DNA from: JAUIET01 sp045106985
GTDB lineage: Bacteria > Pseudomonadota > Gammaproteobacteria > Pseudomonadales > JAUIET01
DNA: 64,000 nt
Direction of reading: 5' to 3'
Assembly (NCBI GenBank): GCA_045106985.1
Contig: JBGCFQ010000011.1
Coordinates: 310,001-374,000 of the forward strand
Positions 19,354-27,992 of this stretch are shown in pieces. The position numbers and the translations under genes are program-made. The notes below the pieces were generated by a model. It was not told the origin of the DNA. It saw nothing but the letters and a program-made list of their open reading frames with translations, and ran no database searches. Position 1 is the first letter of the stretch. Every line of letters begins with the position of its first letter.

Positions 19354-19437
19354 TATTTTTCCTATGTGTTAACCATTGGGTGACGCTTGCTTAGAATTAA
19401 AAGCCAGAACCTAATGTGGGAACCGAAAGCGACACTC

Positions 19438-20304
19438 TTACTGCTTCAGTTGCTCTGCAACCTCAGTCGCAAAATCCACTTCATGCTTCTCAATGCCTTC
19501 ACCAACCTCGAAACGATTGAAAGACACTATTGATGCACCGGCCTTCTTTACGAGGTCGCCAACTTTAACATCCGGGTCTTTCACAAATGCTTGTTCGGTT
19601 AAGCTAACTTCGGCCAAGAACTTTCGAACACGGCCTTCGACCATTTTCTCTATAATCTCGGCAGGTTTGCCACTGTCTTGCGCTTGAGCAGCAAAGATTT
19701 CACGTTCTTTTGCAATCACCTCAGCATCAACATCTGCAGGCGACACGAACTGGCTGTTCATAGCGGCAACATGCATCGCCACATCTTTCGCCAAATCCAC
19801 ATCGCCACCTTGCAATGCCACTAGCACACCTATGCGCTTATTACCGTGGACATAACTGCCCACGACGCCGTCGCTGGCTTCAGCACGCTGAATACGACGT
19901 ACAGAAATATTCTCGCCGATCTTTTGAACCAAAGCCTCTCGCTTGGTTTCCAGACCCGCGTCCATTAGCTCTTCAGCAGTAGAGGCATTACCCTCTGCCG
20001 CTGCTCCGACGATTTCGCCGACAAACGCAAGAAAATTATCATCTCGCGCAACGAAATCAGTCTCGCTATTTACTTCAAGCATCACAGCTTTTTTATTGTC
20101 AGCGCTTGCCTGTATAGCAACAACGCCGTCGGCCGCCGTACGGCCAGCTTTCTTCGCCGCTTTCATACCACTGCTTTTACGCATATTTTCGATTGCAGCT
20201 TCTATGTCGCCGTCGGCTTCAGTCAACGCTTTTTTGCAATCCATCATCGGCAAGCCTGTTCGCTCGCGTAGTTCCTTAACCATTGTTGCAGTTACTGCAC
20301 CCAT
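19438..20304 (-). CDS. tsf: Translation elongation factor Ts
   Basis: EF-Ts exchanges GDP for GTP on EF-Tu. The N-terminal UBA-like domain has MVKELRERTGLPMMDCKKAL, and the core has EVNSETDFVARDDNF near residue 78, the family signature. Length is 288 residues (E. coli 283). The ATG at 20304 has GGAGA upstream. It follows rpsB after a 135-base gap that contains a G/C hairpin (see 20363-20377), as expected of the rpsB-tsf operon. Confidence 0.97.
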   Translation of the reverse strand: MGAVTATMVKELRERTGLPMMDCKKALTEADGDIEAAIENMRKSSGMKAAKKAGRTAADGVVAIQASADNKKAVMLEVNSETDFVARDDNFLAFVGEIVGAAAEGNASTAEELMDAGLETKREALVQKIGENISVRRIQRAEASDGVVGSYVHGNKRIGVLVALQGGDVDLAKDVAMHVAAMNSQFVSPADVDAEVIAKEREIFAAQAQDSGKPAEIIEKMVEGRVRKFLAEVSLTEQAFVKDPDVKVGDLVKKAGASIVSFNRFEVGEGIEKHEVDFATEVAEQLKQ

Positions 20305-20362
20305 GACTTGTCTCCAAACTCTTTGCCAAATCCTCTATCGGGACCCGACTAAATATAGAAAT

Positions 20363-20377
20363 GGGGGCAAAGCCCCC
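20363..20377 (-). terminator. rpsB-tsf intercistronic hairpin (possible attenuator)
   Basis: The sequence GGGGGC-AAA-GCCCCC forms a perfect 6-bp stem with a three-base loop between rpsB and tsf. On the minus-strand transcript it is followed by an A/T-rich but not poly-U stretch, so it is more likely a partial terminator or RNA processing/stability element than a full stop. Attenuation between rpsB and tsf is known in E. coli; applying that here is inference. Confidence 0.5.
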
Positions 20378-20439
20378 AATGACGTAATACCGCTAAGTGA
20401 TGCGCCTTACTGAGTAAACAGCAAGGCTACAGCTGCGGC

Positions 20440-21225
20440 TTACTCCGCAGCACCGGCTTCAGGAGCGGGGCTTTCCACATCAGCTTCAGCTTCAGCTTCA
20501 GCTTCCACTTCTACGAATTCGTCTTTGGCAGTAGCACCACTCGCTTCTGCCTTGCCTTCAGCAACGGCGTCAGCCATCGCGCTAACGAACAACTTAACCG
20601 AACGGATAGCGTCGTCATTGCCTGGAATGACGTAGTCAACACCATCAGGGTTACTGTTGCTGTCAACGACGCCTATAACTGGAATACCAAGCTTGTTCGC
20701 TTCAGTAATAGCGATGCGCTCGTAATCAACGTCAATTACGAACAAAGCATCAGGCAGGCCGCCCATATCTTTAATACCACCAATGCTGCGCTCGAGCTTA
20801 TCTTTCGCGCGAGTCCGCATCAGGGCTTCTTTTTTTGTCAATTTTTCGAAGGTGCCATCCTTCTCTTCCGCTTCTAGCTCTCTATAACGCTTAATAGACG
20901 CGCGAATAGTCTTATAGTTGGTCAGCATTCCGCCAAGCCAACGATGGCTAACGTATGGCATGCCAACACGCTCTGCTTGCTCTTTTATGACCTTGCTCGC
21001 CGCACGCTTGGTACCAACAAACAACACTTTGTTGTTGTTCAGAGCAAGCTGCTTTACGTGCTCTAGAGCCGCGTTTGCAGCTGGAACCGTGTGTTCCAGG
21101 TTAATAATGTGGATTTTGTTTCGGGCGCCAAAGAGGTATTGCTCCATCTTAGGGTTCCAATAGCGGGTCTGGTGGCCAAAATGCACGCCAGCCGCCAACA
21201 TCTCACGCATGGTGATGTTTGACAT
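20440..21225 (-). CDS. rpsB: 30S ribosomal protein S2
   Basis: S2 binds the 30S subunit late in assembly near bS1. The product starts SNITMREMLAAGVHFGHQTR and carries the conserved NPKMEQYLFGARNKIHIINL and GIPVIGVVDSNSNPDGVDY segments. At 261 residues it is longer than E. coli S2 (241). The extra length is an acidic low-complexity tail from about residue 235, containing four GAAGCT codon-pair repeats (Glu-Ala). It heads the minus-strand housekeeping block and has a long leader with likely regulatory structure. Confidence 0.97.
   Translation of the reverse strand: MSNITMREMLAAGVHFGHQTRYWNPKMEQYLFGARNKIHIINLEHTVPAANAALEHVKQLALNNNKVLFVGTKRAASKVIKEQAERVGMPYVSHRWLGGMLTNYKTIRASIKRYRELEAEEKDGTFEKLTKKEALMRTRAKDKLERSIGGIKDMGGLPDALFVIDVDYERIAITEANKLGIPVIGVVDSNSNPDGVDYVIPGNDDAIRSVKLFVSAMADAVAEGKAEASGATAKDEFVEVEAEAEAEADVESPAPEAGAAE
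20481..20504 (-). repeat. Four-copy 6-bp tandem repeat in the rpsB tail
   Basis: On the plus strand CAGCTT is repeated four times in a row; on the coding strand this reads as GAAGCT units encoding Glu-Ala. It lies in the acidic C-terminal tail of S2, outside the conserved fold. Copy number could vary by slippage without frameshift because the unit is six bases. Confidence 0.85.
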
Positions 21226-21254
21226 AGTTTTTACCTTGTGTCGGGTTAGTCCTC

Positions 21255-21329
21255 CACATATCCCATCGTCCCACCAAAACCGTCTTTGCTAGCCCAGTAT
21301 CAGCACCCAGAACCATGTGTCGATATGTG
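21255..21329 (-). promoter_or_regulatory. Candidate S2 autoregulatory leader structure of rpsB
   Basis: In the minus-strand transcript CACATATC (21329-21322) can pair perfectly with GATATGTG (21262-21255), enclosing about 59 bases. The right arm leads directly into GGAGGACTAACCC, about 30 bases before the rpsB ATG. The rpsB-tsf operon of E. coli is autoregulated by S2 through its 5' untranslated region; that this stem is the homologous element is inference. Confidence 0.45.
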
Positions 21330-21384
21330 TGTGATTTTGTTAACGCATTACTGCGTCGGTTATCAGCTTTATAAGCCGGCGCGC

Positions 21385-21413
21385 TTTATACCACAACGAA
21401 AAGGCAACATAAA
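21385..21413 (-). promoter_or_regulatory. Candidate rpsB promoter
   Basis: On the minus strand a -35-like TTTATG is followed after 17 bases by a -10 TATAAA, then a G/C-rich stretch GCGCGCCGG. A G/C-rich discriminator directly after -10 is typical of stringently controlled ribosomal promoters. It would give a leader of about 150 bases. The -35 match is poor, so confidence is moderate. Confidence 0.45.
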
Positions 21414-21628
21414 GCACGGGCTACTCTTAAGCGGCAATTATCCTCATTTGCAGTTATAATCACCGGTTTGACCTAAGCTGATTAATACAAAAGCGGCTGT
21501 CGCTGCTGGTTTGGTGCTACATTCGCACAACGCTAGGTTTAGACCCCGTGATCGTAAATACCCCTGCTGCCGCGGCTCAGGACCCGATCACTATCAGATC
21601 CAACGAGAGGCCATTTGGTGGTAAATAA

Positions 21629-22405
21629 ATGAGTGTCAATATTAAAAGCGCTAGCGAAATAGAAAAAATGCGGGTCGCTGGCCGAATGGCTGCCGAAGTA
21701 CTGGAAATGATTGGCGACGCAGTAGTGCCAGGCGTTACCACCGGCGAACTTGACCGTATTTGTCACGATTACATCGTTGACACACAAGATGCGATACCCG
21801 CCTGCCTTAACTACAAGGGCTTTCCGAAATCTATTTGCACATCAATAAATCAGGTTGTATGTCATGGAATTCCTAGCGAAAACAAGAGCTTAAAGTCAGG
21901 AGACATCATAAACATCGACGTTACCGTGATTAAGGATGGCTTTCATGGAGACACCAGTAAGATGTACATGGTTGGTAAGGTTGCTCCTCACGCTAGCCGT
22001 TTAATTCAGATTACCCAGGAAAGCCTCTACAAAGCGATCGATATTGTTCGACCTGGCACTCGCTTGGGCGACATTGGCCACATCATTCAAAACTATGCAG
22101 AGAGCAATTATTACTCAGTGGTTCGCGAATACTGCGGGCACGGTATTGGCACTGTGTTTCACGAAGAACCACAGGTCCTCCATTATGGCCGTGCAGGGAG
22201 CGGACTGGAACTGAAAGAAGGCATGACGTTCACTATTGAGCCGATGCTTAATGCGGGTAAGCGCCACACCAAGTTGTCGAAGAAAGACGGCTGGACCGTA
22301 GAAACAAGAGACGGTCGATTGTCAGCCCAATGGGAGCACACCATCGCTGTAACAGCAAGCGGCTGCGAGGTGCTCACTGCTCGAACAGAGGAATCTTTCA
22401 GCTGA
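21629..22405 (+). CDS. map: Type I methionine aminopeptidase
   Basis: MAP removes the initiator methionine from nascent proteins. The 258-residue product carries all metal ligands in order: Asp residues in INIDVTVIKDGFHGDTSKMY (about 91-110), His in GHGIGTVFHEEPQ (about 171), Glu in FTIEPMLNAG and Glu in QWEHTIAV. It diverges from rpsB, a conserved pairing in gammaproteobacteria, and heads the plus-strand block leading to glnD. Confidence 0.96.
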   Translation: MSVNIKSASEIEKMRVAGRMAAEVLEMIGDAVVPGVTTGELDRICHDYIVDTQDAIPACLNYKGFPKSICTSINQVVCHGIPSENKSLKSGDIINIDVTVIKDGFHGDTSKMYMVGKVAPHASRLIQITQESLYKAIDIVRPGTRLGDIGHIIQNYAESNYYSVVREYCGHGIGTVFHEEPQVLHYGRAGSGLELKEGMTFTIEPMLNAGKRHTKLSKKDGWTVETRDGRLSAQWEHTIAVTASGCEVLTARTEESFS

Positions 22406-22552
22406 GGCTCATACGGCTAACTGGCTATGCTAGCGGGGCGTACCCAATCCACATGCTAATCCGTAAGCCACTCGCAATTACTAAAGGCTATTAGCAGTAA
22501 TCAGAGCGCACACGTCATTACTAAACATCATAAGGAATCAATAGAGGCGCCC

Positions 22553-25225
22553 TTGAAGGACGATATTAGCCAGGCACTTGAACAGTGCTTGCAATTGGCT
22601 GAACACCGTGACATCAAAAAGTATAAAGAGTCCATCGCCGCTCACCGTGCAGCCTGCGATGCCGTTTTTTGTAACAATGGTGACGTTAGGAGTTTGATTA
22701 GCGCCCGATCTGAAATGATCGACCGCGTTCTACAAAGCGCCTGGAATCAATTCATAACCGCAGATCAAGACTATGCTTGTCTTGTTGCGGTTGGTGGTTA
22801 TGGCCGCGGCGAGCTGCACCCTCACTCCGATATAGACCTGCTAGTGTTGTTACGCCGCGTCAATGATGTTGATGAACAACATGACCTTGCAGGCTTTATT
22901 ACCTTCCTTTGGGATATTGGGCTAAACGTTGGCCATAGCGTTCGTTCAATCCAACAATGCAGAGCCTTAGCGAAAGCCGACATCACCATCGTCACCAATT
23001 TGATGGAGTCGCGCGTTGTGTGTGGCGCAGAGAAAGTCTTCGACACTATGCGTAAGCGCGTCGGACCCGAAAAAATATGGCCAGACCAGGCGTTCTTCAG
23101 AGCTAAATGGGACGAACAAAGAGAGCGTCACGAACGTTTTACCAACGAAGAGTACAACCTCGAACCCAATATTAAAAACTCGCCTGGCGGGCTTCGAGAT
23201 ATACAGACAATAGGCTGGATTACCAAACGTCATTTTGCCGCCGACAATATCAGTATGTTAGTGCCTCGCGGAGTATTAACGGAAAGAGAGTTTAAGCAGT
23301 TGCGCGATGGCCAAACATTTTTGTGGAGAGTACGCTATGGGCTGCACATGCTCAGCAATCGGCCCGAAGATAGATTGTTGTTCGATCATCAACGCGAACT
23401 GGCAAAAATTTTTGGCCTCGAAGACAGCGAACATATTCTAGCCGTAGAAACTCTAATGAAAGAGTACTACCGCTGGGCGATGAAACTCCACACGCTGAAC
23501 AATATGCTGATCCAGCTCTTCGACCACGCCATTATTCGTGCCTGCGAAGCAGAAACCATCATGGAGATTAATCCAAGGTTTCGGCTGCGTAATGGTTACA
23601 TTGAGGCATGCAATTCAAGAGTATTTGAAAAAACTCCGTCGGCCATGATGGAAATATTCCAGATACTGGCTCGCCGTGAATCCATCGCTGGCGTGCACGC
23701 CAATACGCAACGCCTTATTTTTCAGAATCTACACATAATTGACGATGATTTTCGCGCAGATCCGAAGATCCAAAAACGTTTTATCGAGTTATTACGCTCC
23801 AAGAACAAACTAGCCCGGCAACTGAGACGTATGAATCGCTACGGCGTACTAGGTCGATACATTCCTGCCTTTGGTAAAATTATTGGGCAGATGCAGCATG
23901 ACCTGTTTCATATTTATACCGTTGACGCGCACACGATGGAGCTCATTCGTTTTCTTCGTCGTTTTTGGTATGAAGAAGAATCCAAAACCTTTCCAGTTGC
24001 AGCGCAAATTGTCAAACAACTACCCAAGGTAGAGCTGCTCTATATTGCCGCTTTGTTTCACGACATAGCCAAGGGCCGTGGCGGCGATCACTCAGCATTA
24101 GGGGCAATAGACGCCGAAGAATTTTGCAATCTATTCAGTTTTCCCGCAGAAGATACGCAACTGGTCAGTTGGCTGGTGAAAAACCACCTACTAATGTCGG
24201 CCGTTGCACAGCGGCAAGACCTGCAAGACCCTGAAGTCATTCACAAATTCGCATCAGAGGTGCAGACTCAGGAACATCTTGATTATTTGTACGCTTTAAC
24301 AGCTGCCGACATAAATGCCACAAACCCTACTCTTTGGAATTCATGGCGGGCTTCACTCATGCGCCAATTGTATTACGAAACGAAAAGAACATTGCGACGC
24401 GGGCTTGATCATCCAACTGAGCGACAAAACGTTATTGCCAATACTCAAGAAGCCGCGCTAGCAAAGCTCGCAACAAAAGGTATTAGTCGAACTCAGGCAG
24501 AGCAAATTTGGGGACAAGACAACGATGAATATTTTCTTCGTGAAACGGCCAACGACATAGTTTGGGAAATTGAGTCGATCGTCAAACAGGGCGAGACGCA
24601 ACAACCTATTGTTGCCATTAAAGACAGCCGGCAAAATGATTCAGATGGCGCGACGCAAATTTTCATCTATACGCCCAATGAGGATCTGATTTTTACCGTT
24701 ATCTGTGCCGCCTTGGAACAACTTGACCTTAACATTCAAGATGCGCGAATTTTCACTTCCAGCAATAATTACACACTGGATACTTTCGTCGTGCTTGACG
24801 AATTCGGCTCAGCTATCGGCGACGACCCTGATCGAACAGCTAACGTTCAACAGACCCTTATTTCCATCTTGCAAGACACCAGTCAATACCCAGAAGCAGC
24901 AAAACGTCGAACACCAAGACAATTTAAGTTATTCGCCATTGCAACGGAAGTGACTATCGGCATGAGCGATGATCATAGCCAGACAGTTATAGAAGTTACC
25001 ACCGCCGATCGCCCCGGTCTCCTGGCCTTGTTGGGCCGTATTTTTTCGTCCTTCGACCTAAATTTAATGAATGCAAAGATTACAACCCTCGGCGAAAAAG
25101 TGGAAGACGTTTTCTACCTAACGGACGATAGTGGAGGAGCAATAACAGACCCTACTCTTTGGCATGAAATTCGTGCAGCTATTACTTCTCAACTGGACGA
25201 AGCTGTACAAAGCAGTAGCCACTGA
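22553..25225 (+). CDS. glnD: Bifunctional uridylyltransferase/uridylyl-removing enzyme GlnD
   Basis: GlnD senses glutamine and uridylylates or deuridylylates PII proteins. The 890-residue product shows the nucleotidyltransferase motif GGYGRGELHPHSDIDLLVLL near residues 81-100, an HD domain with ALFHDIAKGRGGDHS near 505, and two C-terminal ACT domains (the second begins VTTADRPGLLALLGRIF). The start is TTG at 22553 with AGAGG six bases upstream. Its usual target (glnB/glnK) is not in this window, although a large PII-like protein is encoded at 47.8 kb. Confidence 0.96.
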   Translation: MKDDISQALEQCLQLAEHRDIKKYKESIAAHRAACDAVFCNNGDVRSLISARSEMIDRVLQSAWNQFITADQDYACLVAVGGYGRGELHPHSDIDLLVLLRRVNDVDEQHDLAGFITFLWDIGLNVGHSVRSIQQCRALAKADITIVTNLMESRVVCGAEKVFDTMRKRVGPEKIWPDQAFFRAKWDEQRERHERFTNEEYNLEPNIKNSPGGLRDIQTIGWITKRHFAADNISMLVPRGVLTEREFKQLRDGQTFLWRVRYGLHMLSNRPEDRLLFDHQRELAKIFGLEDSEHILAVETLMKEYYRWAMKLHTLNNMLIQLFDHAIIRACEAETIMEINPRFRLRNGYIEACNSRVFEKTPSAMMEIFQILARRESIAGVHANTQRLIFQNLHIIDDDFRADPKIQKRFIELLRSKNKLARQLRRMNRYGVLGRYIPAFGKIIGQMQHDLFHIYTVDAHTMELIRFLRRFWYEEESKTFPVAAQIVKQLPKVELLYIAALFHDIAKGRGGDHSALGAIDAEEFCNLFSFPAEDTQLVSWLVKNHLLMSAVAQRQDLQDPEVIHKFASEVQTQEHLDYLYALTAADINATNPTLWNSWRASLMRQLYYETKRTLRRGLDHPTERQNVIANTQEAALAKLATKGISRTQAEQIWGQDNDEYFLRETANDIVWEIESIVKQGETQQPIVAIKDSRQNDSDGATQIFIYTPNEDLIFTVICAALEQLDLNIQDARIFTSSNNYTLDTFVVLDEFGSAIGDDPDRTANVQQTLISILQDTSQYPEAAKRRTPRQFKLFAIATEVTIGMSDDHSQTVIEVTTADRPGLLALLGRIFSSFDLNLMNAKITTLGEKVEDVFYLTDDSGGAITDPTLWHEIRAAITSQLDEAVQSSSH

Positions 25226-25230
25226 GTCTA

Positions 25231-26424
25231 ATGAAACCACAATTGAATCAATTACAGGCGTACCCTTTTCAGCGTCTTGCTGCATTGAAGAAAGCGACCG
25301 CACCACCCGCCGATAAAACCGCGATCGCCCTATCAATCGGCGAGCCCAAACACCCGCCACCGGCGTTTGTACTTGAATCTCTTAGGCAAAACGAAGATAA
25401 GTACGGTCGCTACCCCAGCACCAAAGGCACAGACTCTCTGCGTGAGACTATCTCCGCGTGGCTGAAGATTCGATTTTCGCTTCCATCAAGTAGTATTTGC
25501 GCTGACACTCAGGTGTTACCGGTTTCAGGCACCAGAGAAGCGTTGTTTTCTATAGCCCAATGCCTGGTCGACCCGTCGACAGCACCACTGGTGATGATGC
25601 CCAACCCGTTCTACCAAATATACGAAGGGGCGGCATTGCTCGCAGGCGCCCAAATTCGATACATGAACGCAACGGAAGAAAACGGTTACTTGCCTTCGTT
25701 GGATTCCGTCAGCGAGGAAGAATGGCAGCGCTGCCAGCTCATTTATATTTGTTCACCGGGTAATCCATCGGGTGCCGTTTGCGACATGGCCTACCTAAAG
25801 CAGTTAATTGAGCTGGCGCATCGCCACGATTTTGTTGTGGTTTCTGACGAATGTTACTCTGAAATATACCGTGACCAACCACCAACTGGCCTGCTCGAAG
25901 CTTGTGAGCTGACCGGCAATAGCGATTACACCCGCTGCCTGGTGATGAATAGCTTATCGAAACGCTCGAATCTTGCGGGTTTGCGCTCCGGGTTTGTGGC
26001 TGGAGATGCAAAGATACTGGAACGCTATTTACTCTACAGAACCTACCACGGCTGCACGCAATCAATACCCACCCAAATTGCAAGCGAAGCAGCCTGGGGT
26101 GACGAACGTCATGTAGTTGCCAACCGCACAGCTTACAACAACAAATTTACCGAGAGTCAGAAGGTTCTCGACCGGGTTTGGCCCCAGCAGGTTCCCCAGG
26201 GCGGGTTCTTCTATTGGGCCCATACTCCCATTCCCGGCGAACAGTTTGCCCTACAGCTTTACGCCGAAGAAAACATAAGCGTGCTGCCAGGCAGTTACCT
26301 CTCTCGTGAATGTGACTCTCGCAACCCGGGCGAGTATCGGATAAGAATGGCTTTGGTAGCGCCGCAAGCCGAATGTCTTGCCGCCATGCAGCGAATAGCT
26401 AACTTCGTCGCCCGATTACAGTAG
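25231..26424 (+). CDS. dapC: Succinyldiaminopimelate transaminase
   Basis: This PLP-dependent class I/II aminotransferase of 397 residues makes N-succinyl-LL-2,6-diaminopimelate in lysine/peptidoglycan precursor synthesis. It shows LSIGEPKHPPPAFV near residue 30, PNPFYQIYEGAALLAG near 123, CSPGNPSGAV near 175 and the PLP lysine in MNSLSKRSNLAGLRSGF near 240. The assignment to DapC rather than a generic aminotransferase rests on the glnD-dapC-dapD-dapE context. It starts five bases after the glnD stop. Confidence 0.9.
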   Translation: MKPQLNQLQAYPFQRLAALKKATAPPADKTAIALSIGEPKHPPPAFVLESLRQNEDKYGRYPSTKGTDSLRETISAWLKIRFSLPSSSICADTQVLPVSGTREALFSIAQCLVDPSTAPLVMMPNPFYQIYEGAALLAGAQIRYMNATEENGYLPSLDSVSEEEWQRCQLIYICSPGNPSGAVCDMAYLKQLIELAHRHDFVVVSDECYSEIYRDQPPTGLLEACELTGNSDYTRCLVMNSLSKRSNLAGLRSGFVAGDAKILERYLLYRTYHGCTQSIPTQIASEAAWGDERHVVANRTAYNNKFTESQKVLDRVWPQQVPQGGFFYWAHTPIPGEQFALQLYAEENISVLPGSYLSRECDSRNPGEYRIRMALVAPQAECLAAMQRIANFVARLQ

Positions 26425-26510
26425 AAACGCCTTGTAAACCTATGCATTCAGGCTGCGATCTTTGTCCCAGTTTGCTATGCTGCGCGACCTGGATTTTTCT
26501 GTGCAAAATT

Positions 26511-26858
26511 ATGCTCACTTTGTTTGGAATAAAAAACTGCGACAGCGTTAAAAAAGCTCGAAAATGGCTCGAAGCGCAATCGATCGACTACGTATTTCAT
26601 GACTTTCGCTCAGACGGGCTGGAAAGCGCGGTCGTTGAAACTTGGCTGGACCACATTGATTGGAACCTTGTTCTGAATCGACGCAGCACCACATGGAAAC
26701 AGCTCAGTGACGAACAACGCGAGGGGGTCACGCGAGAAAATGTGACGGCCTTGCTGGTCGAGTTTCCAACATTAGTTAAGCGTCCAGTGGCTGTACACAA
26801 AAAGGGTATTTTGGTCGGCTTTAAACAGGCCGACTATGAATTACTAAGCAAGAGCTAA
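26511..26858 (+). CDS. ArsC/Spx-family thioredoxin-fold protein (YffB-like)
   Basis: The ATG at 26511 gives a 115-residue protein starting MLTLFGIKNCDSVKKARKWLE, typical of the YffB branch of the ArsC family; a longer reading to 26442 adds unrelated Cys-rich sequence. A single Cys sits at the thioredoxin-fold N-terminal position, and the family motif LVKRPVAVHKKGILVGFK is near the C-terminus. True arsenate reductase activity has not been shown for this branch, so I do not name a substrate. The location between dapC and dapD is conserved in relatives. Confidence 0.88.
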   Translation: MLTLFGIKNCDSVKKARKWLEAQSIDYVFHDFRSDGLESAVVETWLDHIDWNLVLNRRSTTWKQLSDEQREGVTRENVTALLVEFPTLVKRPVAVHKKGILVGFKQADYELLSKS

Positions 26859-26934
26859 CACTGCAACCTGCAATTCTTAAACCGCTATTCTCTAACCACT
26901 ATTTTCTTTCAAGAAAAAGCACAGGAGACACACA

Positions 26935-27984
26935 ATGAGTTATTTTTGCCTCGCAATCGGCATCGGCACAACGAACCGCAATGGTGACATACTGGAGGTA
27001 TTCTTCCCCTCGCCTGCCTACCAACCAGCAGAGACCACAGTCACGGCAGTTCGAAAAGCTCTGGCGCTAGAACCGGGGAACCATACGGTTACTCTCGATA
27101 AAAACTCACTACACGTCTTGAGTGAAACACTTAGGGGCGATTGGGACGATGGGGCCCGTTTTGCTGACACACTGCACGCAGTGATCCAGGAGAAAGACAC
27201 TAGCAGAAAAGTAAGTGTTCTCTGTTTGCTGGAAACTGACGTTGCTCCTTCAACCGTAGCCGAGGCCTACCTCAAGCTACACTTATTATCTCTGCGCCAC
27301 TGCAAGCCGCATGGTGTTGATCTCAGCGGTATTTTCGCCCTGCTGCCAAATAACGCCTGGACCAGCGAAGGGGCTATCGATTTGGAAGAATTAGAACAAC
27401 GCCAGTTGCAGGCACGCTGTGAAGGTAGAAGCCTTAGCGTCAACTCAGTTGATAAGTTTCCTAAGATGACCGACTACGTCGTTCCTAGTGGCGTTCGTAT
27501 AGCCCATACGGCACGAGTTAGGTTGGGCGCACATTTGGGCGAAGGAACTACCGTAATGCATGAGGGCTTCGTCAACTTCAACGCAGGAACCGAAGGCCCC
27601 GGCATGATAGAGGGCCGAATCTCGGCTGGTGTATTTGTTGGTAAGGGCAGCGACCTCGGTGGTGGTTGCTCGACAATGGGCACACTCTCGGGTGGTAACG
27701 CCGTGGTTATTTCTGTCGGCGAAGAATGCTTGATTGGCGCAAACGCAGGGCTGGGCATTCCATTAGGCGACCGCTGCACCATTGAAGCGGGTCTGTATGT
27801 AACAGGTGGTACCCTTGTCACACTACTCGATGACACCGGCGCAAGCGTAAAAACCTGCAAGGCGAGAGAGCTGGCAGGCAAAGCAGATTTGTTATTCAGA
27901 CGTAATTCAATGTCAGGATCAGTTGAATGTAAAACTAATCGGTCAGCGATTGCCTTGAATGAAGAGCTTCACGCCAACAACTAG
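26935..27984 (+). CDS. dapD: 2,3,4,5-tetrahydropyridine-2,6-dicarboxylate N-succinyltransferase
   Basis: DapD succinylates tetrahydrodipicolinate in the lysine pathway. At 349 residues it belongs to the longer Pseudomonas-type DapD. The C-terminal half is a left-handed beta-helix (VRLGAHLGEGTTVMHEGFVN near residue 195, then GRISAGVFVGKGSDLGGG, then GEECLIGANAGLGIPLGD). The ATG at 26935 has AGGAGA eight bases upstream. It is followed eight bases later by dapE. Confidence 0.94.
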   Translation: MSYFCLAIGIGTTNRNGDILEVFFPSPAYQPAETTVTAVRKALALEPGNHTVTLDKNSLHVLSETLRGDWDDGARFADTLHAVIQEKDTSRKVSVLCLLETDVAPSTVAEAYLKLHLLSLRHCKPHGVDLSGIFALLPNNAWTSEGAIDLEELEQRQLQARCEGRSLSVNSVDKFPKMTDYVVPSGVRIAHTARVRLGAHLGEGTTVMHEGFVNFNAGTEGPGMIEGRISAGVFVGKGSDLGGGCSTMGTLSGGNAVVISVGEECLIGANAGLGIPLGDRCTIEAGLYVTGGTLVTLLDDTGASVKTCKARELAGKADLLFRRNSMSGSVECKTNRSAIALNEELHANN

Positions 27985-27992
27985 GTAACAAC

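Larger units (their letters stand above)
21226..21628. other. 403-base divergent intergenic region between rpsB and map
   Basis: No gene is supported here. It holds the rpsB leader and promoter candidate (21385-21413), an 8-bp long-range inverted repeat in the leader (21255-21262 with 21322-21329), and on the plus strand a TATAAT at 21455-21460 that could serve map, though no good -35 element is seen at the right distance. Confidence 0.6.

Noticed and set aside
19943..20413. 156-codon plus-strand reading rich in Ser and Ala
   Set aside because: Antisense to tsf; low-complexity composition is typical of a shadow frame.
21468..21496. TTGACC as -35 element of a map promoter
   Set aside because: No -10-like sequence at 16-18 bases downstream.
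26442..26510. N-terminal extension of the ArsC-like protein
   Set aside because: Cys-rich sequence with no family similarity; the ATG at 26511 gives the standard start of this family.
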